DNA from: Closterium sp. NIES-65
Lineage: Eukaryota; Streptophyta; Zygnematophyceae; Desmidiales; Closteriaceae
Assembly (NCBI GenBank): GCA_948144175.1
Contig: CANXME010002135.1
Coordinates: 62,001-126,000 of the forward strand
DNA length: 64,000 nt
Direction of reading: 5' to 3'
The position numbers and the translations under genes were made by a program. Under the pieces are notes generated by a model, which made no database searches, was not told where the DNA came from, and saw only the letters and a list, made by a program, of their open reading frames with translations. Shown here in pieces: positions 44,601-53,600 of this stretch (position 1 is its first letter; each line of letters opens with the position of its first letter).

Positions 44601-47600
44601 ACGTGCTCTTATGCGGGCACTTCCTGCAAGGTCAAACGTGCTCTTATGCGGGCACTTCCTGCAAGGTCAAACGTGCTCTTATGCGGGCACTTCCTGCAAG
44701 GTCAAACGTGCTCTTATGCGGGCACTTCCTGCAAGGTCAAACGTGCTCTTATGCGGGCACTTCCTGCCCCGCACCGGCATCTATCGGGGGAGGTAGGATG
44801 GGAAAATTTGACCCGCTTCTTCATCTTAAGTAGAGGTAGGGTACCATGTTCAACGTTTTTATGAGAGTACTTCTTGCTTACAGCACTGGCAGAGTCAATG
44901 CGATGTTAAAAGAGCAGCACTGGCACTCTCATCCCATAAGCGCACTTTCCGCCGTACACCAGTATGTGGCGGACAATGGGAAAACCAACGGAGCTAACCA
45001 GACATGAATCAAAGGAGCATGCGAAGAGGGAGAGACAATACGGGAGGAGGGGGCACGGTATCGAGGCGCTTCATTTCACGCAAAACGGAGCGCAAAGGCA
45101 TGGTACTCACTTGGGCAGGCGATGTCTTGGGCACGGCACGAACTTGAAGAGCTGAGACGGGACGACAAGGGGCAGGAGGAAAGGGTCGAGGGGGAATGGG
45201 AGGGGTGAGGGGGATTGTGAGGGATGGGGTGCATGGGGGAAGGGAAAGGATGAGCGAAAAGTTTGCTTAGAAGAACATGAGCAGGCGATGACATGTTGAC
45301 ATTCAGAGGAAAACAAAGTTGTTCTGAAATTTCTGAGAAGTGACAACATACCTGGGGAATGGAGTAGATGAAATTGATGACCTGAGGGAGGAAGAGCAAC
45401 AGAAGAGTCTCACTGGTGGAAAAGAAGAGAGGAAAGGGGAAAGCAAGGGTTGAGTGTGTGAGACAGCAGAGGGGGACAGGGTCGTAGCAGCAGACAATGC
45501 AATGCAGCAAGAAGAAGAGGAGGTCAATATGGATTGATAATAGACTGATGGACTGAATGGAAATGAGAAAATCGATGGATCGATTAAGACGGGTTGAAAA
45601 CATTGATAAGGACAAGCTACTGAACTGATAAGCGGTTACCTGAAGTGGCCTAGAATGCCGACCACAGCGAGTGTCATTCCAGCAAAGTAGGTGAAGGTGT
45701 CGCCCACAAAGACCTGCGAGGGGTACCTGGGAGAGAGGGGAGAGGGCAGAAGACATGAGGAGGGGTAGAGGTATGCTTCAATCAAGCTGCTATTTTAGAG
45801 GTCTCAAAAGTCGAGGTGAGGACCACGTGAAATAAGTGTGTTTTTGAGACGCCTCAGAAACACACTTATTTCAAGAGGTATGCTTCAAGCTGATACTTGA
45901 GAGGTCTCAAAAGTCGAGGTGGGAGGAGAAGAGGTGTGTTTCAAGCTAATATCTGAGCCTGCTTTTGAGTCGACTCAAAAGCAGATTCAAGCTAATAGCT
46001 GAGCTGAAACGTCTCAGAAGTAAAGGTGGATGGAGATTACCTTTTGTAGCAGCTGCTTTTTGAGAATTCTCAAAAGCACCTGCACCAGAAAGCACCAGCA
46101 CCAGAAAGTTCCAGAGAAACACCTGCAGCGAAAAGTGGACGAAATAAGAGTTCGGCTTTCAGCCGATTGGACGCACAGCGTAACACCCGTTGAAAACTCA
46201 CCAGTTGAAGACGAGGAGAGCGAGAGTGCATGCAAGCAGAGGGAGGATGAGGTAGATGGAGAAGAGGTGCGCCTGTTGCATGTCCGGCTGCAGTGGCAGC
46301 TTCAAGCCCGGCAGCTCGCCTATCTGCCATATGTTGAACAGCAGCACCTGCGAGCGAGGGAGGAGGAGGGGGGAGAAGGGGGAGGGTAGAAGGGGCGACA
46401 GTGAATGAGGGGAGAGGAAGACGAGAGAGAGGGAGAGAGTGGCTGGCAGCTTAATTTTTGAGAGTTCTCAGAACAAAGAGAGAGTGGCAGCTTGTTTTTT
46501 GAGAATTCTCAAAACAAAGAGAGAGTGGCAGCTTGATTTTTTAGAATTCTCAAAACAAAGAGAGAGTGGCAGCTTGATTTTTTAGTTTTCTCAAAACAAA
46601 GAGAGAGTGGCAGCTTGATTTTTTAGTTTTCTCAAAACAAAGAGAGAGTGGCAGCTTGATGCCTGGCAGCGTATTTGAACTTGCCAGATGCTGGACTGAA
46701 CAGCAGTCCCTGAATGGGTACGGGAGGGGGCGGGAAGAAAGAGAGCAAGAAATGGGGGGGACTGGGGAGGGGGAAGGTAGGGAGCAAGAGACAGAGAGAG
46801 GATGCGTGGTGGGAGGATAAGAGGGAGGAGTATGAGAGACGGGTAAGGGGGGGTCGCAAGGAGGAGGCAGGTTGAGAAGGGCAACAGGGTAGAGAGGGGT
46901 AGAGAGGGGTAGAGAGGGGTGGCGTGGGTTGGAGGTAACCATTATCTATTCCTGAGCTGTCTGTGCTGCTCTCGAATCTAATGCATGTTGCGGTAAAGCT
47001 GTACTCTTTACAAGATAATGATGGGGTTCGCCGTCGTCTTATAGAGCACCCCAAGTACGCCTTATAGAGCACCCCATGTACGCCTTATAGAGCACCCCAT
47101 GAACGCCTTGTAGAGCACCCCATGAACGCCTTGTAGAGCACCCCATGAACGCCTTGTAGAGCACCCCATGTACGCCTTATAGAGCACCCCATGAACGCCT
47201 TGTAGAGCACCCCATGAACGCCTTGTAGAGCACCCCATGAACGCCTTGTAGAGCACCCCATGAACGCCTTGTAGAGCACCCCATGAACGCCTTGTAGAGC
47301 ACCCCATGAACGCCTTGTAGAGCACCCCATGAACGCCTTGTAGAGCACCCCATGAACGCCTTGTAGAGCACCCCATGAACGCCTTGTAGAGCACCCCATG
47401 AACGCCTTGTAGAGCACCCCATGAACGCCTTGTAGAGCACCCCATGAACGCCTTGTAGAGCACCCCATGAACGCCTTGTAGAGCACCCCATGTACGCTTC
47501 TTAGTGGGAATATAAGCTTATTGCGTATATAAGCTTATCTTATATACGCACTCGTATATACGCTAAACACTTTCGGGCCGAGTTTGGGAATACGCTTTTC

Positions 47601-50600
47601 CGGGCAGAAAAAAAACTTCCCGGGCAGGGTCAAAAAAACCCTGGGAAGGGGGGGGGGGGGGGGGGGGGGGTATGGGGCAGGGGTTTGGGGTCTGAAATTT
47701 CAGAGTACATTTTTTTCCCACTAAGTCACATACACCAAGGCCTGCACATAACTTTCCCCTACTCTCTAACTCTCTTACCACTACCATCACTACAATGGTA
47801 CACTACACCATCACGACCATCACTTATATCCTGGACTCTCTAGGTACTACTCCTTAGGCCTGGCCGCCCACTGCAATGCAAGCCACATATGCCCCCTCTA
47901 CTTAGCGTACTCGTCTTCGAGGATGTCGTCGTCGCTTTCCTCCTCATCCTCTCCCTTCGCCTCGTCTTCCAGCCCATTGTATCCCGCCGGGATTGGAGGC
48001 TCCGCTCCTATCCCGGCCACCACATGTGGCAGGACATCGGCGCGCGTGTGCCAGTTGCGCACAACATTCCAGTTGTGCGTAACATAGACCAAGTCCCTGC
48101 ACTTGGCGGATCCGAGCCTGTTCCGACGTGCGGTGTGGACGACATCCCAAGATGACCATCCACGCTCACAAGGTGAGGCGGACACGGGCTGAGACAGCAC
48201 CCGTACCGCTAGCCCCGCCACACGTGGAGCATCGGTCCCATTCCACTGCCACCACTTCACCATGCTATACTTCCCCTCTTTCACCAGCTTCCTTTGTGCC
48301 ACGGCTTCCGGCATCCCAAAAGAACCCTTCATGTCAAGAAACGCCCTCAGCCCGTCCCCCAGCTCAAGCAAGATGCTGCAAGCGTCATCCCCCCCATCCC
48401 CGCGGCTCGCAAGGAACTCGGCGTACTGGCTGATGAACACCTTGAAGACCTTCGTGCACTCGAGATCAGTGCCGAAGATATCTTCCTCCTGATTGGCGGG
48501 GTTGAGGATGCGGCCAGCGACATGCATGGCGCATGCGAGGCTGCCGTCCCAGCGGTCTCTGAGGATCTTGCGGATCTGGTCCTTATCCGCGTTGCTCAGC
48601 TGCTCCTCGTCCGCATCGAGTAAGTCCCCCACGTCCTCAGTCAACTGAAGCATAACATCGTATATCCTCCCCATCATCCCCACGGCATGCCCGTCCGTCT
48701 GCCTCATCGCCTTATAGGGCAGCTTCAGGAGGGCAGTGAAGAAGTCGGCCGTCTTCCACCAGGCGGCATCATGGATCAGCGCAGCAAACGCGTCGCATGA
48801 TTTCTTCCGGTCCCCTACCGCCCACTCCTTCCACCCCTCGCTCGTCACCATGTTGGTGAGGCTGCCGCGCATCGCACACAGCCGGGAGATGGAGATGTAG
48901 TTCGTCCCGAACCTCGTTCCAGCCGGCTTCAGCGCTTCCAGAACCTTCCCCTCCACCAATTCCGGCGTGCGCAGGTACCCGCGGGTCCAATGGTGGTTGC
49001 GGACGAAGCTGCTAATCTCCCCTCCCTTGTCGACCACCGGCTTAGCCCACCCCATCTTCCCCACGTCTTCCAGGAGAAGATCCATCACATGGGTGGCGCA
49101 CGGCACGTCTTGAATGTGCGGCCACTCCTGAATCAGTCGCTTCACCGCCACCGCGTAGTTCGATCCCCCATCCATGCAGAACGCCACAACGTTCTCTGGC
49201 CCCACTTCCTCCACCACGGGCCTGAGAATCCCCGCCACGTAACCACCCGTTTTCTTCTCCATGTTGCAGTCAACACAGTCGTAGAAGACGGCGCCCGAAT
49301 CATTGACGAGAAGAATGTTGGCCTGCGGCCTGCCCCTGCGGTCCGTCATCATGTCGGACGACACCGTCACGCCCGTCCGCTTCCAGCTCGTTTTGACGCC
49401 CACCAAACCCGCCTCGATGCCGTTGCGACACGCTACAAGGCCAGCACCGCCGACGTATTTCCGCTTGGGGGGAACGTAGTCTTTCCCGGCGCGGGAGACG
49501 TTGTTCAATGCGTTGACCATCAGAGGATGGTCAATGTGGCGCTCGGGGATGTGGAGGGCGGCCCAAGCAAGCGCAAGTGACTCGTCCGCTTCTCGCTTTC
49601 GTGCAGCCGTATCCCCCTCGAGGTAATCGGTGATTCGCGCGCGCTTCCCACCGTCAGCCGTCACTGCGGCAACCGCGGCAGCAGCGGCCCGCCTCCTTTC
49701 GTCGGCCGCAGCAGTCTTTGCCTCGTAATGCGCTTTCATGGCCCGACGCACATCTTGCGGCGCATCCTTGCACAGCACCACTTCACGGCGTTTCATGCCC
49801 TTCCACGACGCGAAGTGTTGCGCGCATCGGATGGCAGCACCGGTGTAGAGGTTGCTGCAGAACTTGCACTCGTACTGCTGGGCTTTACCCTCGACCCGCT
49901 TGACGATGCGGAAATGCTTGAAGACGACATGGTCGACGTCGGGGAGATACTCCCGTGCCTCGGTTAGAAGAGTCTGCGAGCTGCCAACGGTGTTAACTGA
50001 CGGTGTCGTGGGAGAAGTGGTAGTAGTCGACATAGGCACCAGGCGCTAGGGAATGCCCAGTGCTCTGCTGGTAGCGGGAGAAGACCTAATGAGTTGGATG
50101 TTGGGGGTGTGCGTGTTTAATAGCGAGTAGATTGGGGGAGTTGGAAGATGGGCAACTGAAGTTGGAATCGCAATTGGTTGTGAAGGTTTTGAATGCGGTA
50201 CTGACTGTGACCACCAAAATGTGAGGGAACGTGCAAGCGCGACTCGACGTACGTTACTTTCCATTCGCGGCTCAAACTTTCAACCCACGTCCACGCTAGC
50301 ACACAGCGCGGACGTGACATTTGACCCCGCCAATGTGTTCGTCGTGCAATTCCGAAGCGAACCGTATAGGTTGAATTTTTTTGGCCGGGCTGCCCCTAAA
50401 AAAATTTGGCTAGCGTATAGCGTATTCGCTAGCGTTTTGCGTATTGCGTATAAACGCTAGCGTGTATACGCTAAACGCAAACAGTTCTGAGCGTATTTTC
50501 CCACTAAGGTACGCTTCACAGAGCACCCCGAGACCCCACACTTAATGCCTTGGAGCTATAAGTTCACATTCTCTTTCTCCCAATCTTACCGCAGCAGCGA

Positions 50601-53600
50601 TCACTGCAGCCTGGCCGGCCTCCCAACCATTCACTCCCGCCAGGATATTAATGGAGGGAGCAGAACACCCGAGCATGGCCATGTAGACCTTGTACAGCAC
50701 GCCTAGGTCCCACACTACCACCTCCCTCCATTCCACACCCCCCCTCCCCCCATTCCATATCCCCCCTTCCCCAGGTGCATGCAGCCCTAGTGAAGCACGT
50801 TCACGCCACACCACACTCACCGCAGCAGCGATCACAGCAGTCTGCCCAGCTTCCAACCCGTTCACTCCCGCGAGAATGTTGATGGAATTAGAGCAGAAGA
50901 CGACGAGCATGCCCATGTAGACCTTGTACAGCACGCCCAGGTCCCACACGGCCACCTCCTCGCCTGCCAGCCCTGCCAGCAGCGGCCGCAGCGGCTTGGG
51001 GATGACGATGGTGGTGTGGCCTGAATAGGCCATCAGGAGAGGCAGGGCCGCTATAGACGGCAGAATGAGCTTGCTGCAGGGGAGAAGGGGGCAGGGAGGG
51101 AGGGAGAAGCACGGGGCAAGGGATTGGAAGGGACCGACGAACACTTGGCTTGGGGATGACGATGGTGGTGTGGCCTGAATAGGCCATGAGGAGAGGGAGG
51201 GCCGCGATGGAACGGAGAATGAGTTTCCTGCAGAGGAGAGGGAAAGGAGGTGGGGGCGGGACAGAAGGCGAGAAGGGGCGGGAACGGGGCGGGAAGGGGC
51301 GGGAAGGGATGGGAAGGGGTGGGAAGGGGCGGGAAGGGGCGGGAAGGGGCAGGAAGGGGCGGGAAGGGGCGGGACGGGGCAGGAAGGGGCGTGAAGGGGC
51401 AGGAAGGGACGGCAAGGGGCAGGAAGGGGCGGGAAGGGGCAGGAAGGGGCGGGAAGGGCGGGAAAGGGGTGGGAAGGGGTGGGATGGGGCGGGAAACAGC
51501 ATGATGATGGTGGTGTGGGTGGAGTAGGCCATGAGGAGAGGCAGCGCGGCGATTGCGGGGAGAATGAGCTTGCTGCGGGGAGAATGAGCTTGCTGCGGGG
51601 GAGAAGGGGGGGAAGGAGAGAGACAAGCATGGGGCTTCGGAGGGAGCAACCACGTGGCTTGGGGGTGGCAATGGTGGTGCGGCGAGGGCAGGCAAAGAGG
51701 ATCGGAGAGGCAGTGCGGTAAAGGACGAGGTAGCCACGTGAAAGAAGAGTGTTTGTGAGACGTCTCAAAAACACTCTTCTTTCACGGAGACGCAGAGCGG
51801 TAAAGGACGAGGTACAGAATGACATGAAGCATGCGGGATGGCGGGAGACCTTGTGAGGCGTCTCAAATGGCTAAGGACGTTAGGAGACGTGGGAGGGGAG
51901 GGGAAAAGGGCCCCGAAAGTAACCTCATCTCATCTCCCCCCTGCCCATCTGCCCCTGCCCATCCTCCCCTGCCCATCCTCCCCTGCCCATCCTCCCCTGC
52001 CCATCTTCCCGAGCCCAAACGTGCCCTTGATATGATCCATTCCCCCCAGCAGCACCCCCCAGCAGCACCCCCCAGCAGCACTGACACACGCCAGGGGATG
52101 TCGAGCACATCGTCGATGAAGCCCAGGAAGGCCATGTAGCAGATGCACGCGAGCGCTGCATTGTACTCCAGCAGCCACTGCCCCATGGGGGGGGACGGCA
52201 GGTGGGGGAGCGAAGGGGGAGAAAGGTAGGAGGGGGCGAGCAGGGGGTGAGTGGGTAAAAGTGAGTAGAGCACGGCATGTAGCAGATGCACGCCATGTAG
52301 CAGATGCACGCCATGTAGCAGATGCACGCCAGCACTGCGTTGTACTCAAGCAGCCACTGGAGGGGGGAAGAGAGGGGAGAGGGAGCGGTGGGATAGCAAG
52401 GGGGACTGAACGAAGCCCAGGAAGGCCGTGAAGCAGATGCTCGCCAACGCTGCATTGTTCTGAAGCAGATGCGCAGAGAGCAGGCACGGCACTGGGAGAG
52501 GGGGCGTAGAAGTGGATGTGCACGGGCGAGTGGGTACAAGTGGATGTGCACGGGCGAGTGGGTAGAAGTGGATGTGCACGGGCGAGTGGGTAGAAGCAGG
52601 CAAGGCCACGAAGCAGATGCACGCCCGTCCCAATCCGGCCAGGATAAACAGCCAAAGGCGCGTTTGGCTCCAGCAGCTGTTGGGTCCGCTGATGCACGCG
52701 GGCAGAGGGGGGATGGCAGGGAGAAGTGGGGCGAGGGGCGCACGGGAGCGAGGAGAGGGAGCTGAGAAGGACATGATAAGGGGAGAATGCAGCGTGAGAG
52801 TGGGATCAGCTGAGCAAGGACCTGCATATCTTACCTGAGCTCGCTATAGCTGAAGAAACACCTGAAACATCACCTGGGAGGCACTCACAGGCGAGTCAGG
52901 CGTGAAGTAGAAGTGCTGGAAAAGGATGGTTACCACCAGGTACACGAGCGCCACCACCAGTCCCTGCGTCTCGGGTCTGGATAGGGGGTAGTGTGGAAGC
53001 ACATGGCATGGGGTTGCATGGAGCCATGGGGGTCATGGGGTGCATGGGGGTACATGCACAGCACAGGTGACAAGGGGGAGTCACCATTCACGTCTCGGGT
53101 CTGGGGAGTGTGGGGCAAGCATGGAATGGGGGGCATGGGGGTGCACGGTTGACAAAGGAAATGCACAGTACCACCTATCCACCCATGAGCACACAGTGGG
53201 TACCACCAAACCCGATCCTGAGTCCCGCAGTACGGGGGAGGGAGGGAAAGGGTGAGTGGAAGTGGGAATGATGCACACTACCACTACCCAATCGACCCTG
53301 GGTACACTTGGAACATTACTCTCCCCTTCACTAATATCACACTTGGAATTGCCGGCTGAGAGCATCGCTCGTAAGCAGCACATCTGAGCAGTGTTGATAT
53401 ATCAGTGCTTCTCACCGTTCGTTGTACTCACATCTTGATTTCTCCAGCTGGGGAACCTCGCTTGTTTATATCGAATCCGAACATGTTTCTCCGCAACATA
53501 TAAGGCACCGCCAACGGAATGAGTTTCGTCGTTATAAAGAATCCCGCGACGCTCATAACGGCGTTGATTGTAATGGATCGTCGCTCTAACGGATCCAGGT

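Noticed and set aside
44590-44768. Exon 9 origin of the 35-bp array
   Set aside because: Only about 11 bases (CACGTTTGACC versus CAGGTTTGACC) agree; too short to claim.
47040-47491. LTR origin of the 23-bp minisatellite
   Set aside because: Fourteen bases (TGGGGTGCTCTATA) of some end units also occur in the TRIM LTR, but the outer unit at 50517-50545 continues into exon 4 sequence, which favours the exon. I keep the LTR as a weaker alternative.
47062-47491. Repetitive protein encoded by the 23-bp array ([15 protein letters not shown] repeats)
   Set aside because: All three frames are open because the unit lacks stops; it lies in an ALG7 intron with no gene signals.
50590-50726. Calling the exon 4 end copy a true ALG7 exon
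   Set aside because: Including it would duplicate the conserved [10 protein letters not shown] loop and it lacks the first half of the exon; the upstream copy alone gives the full family-length protein. Alternative use is possible but unproven.
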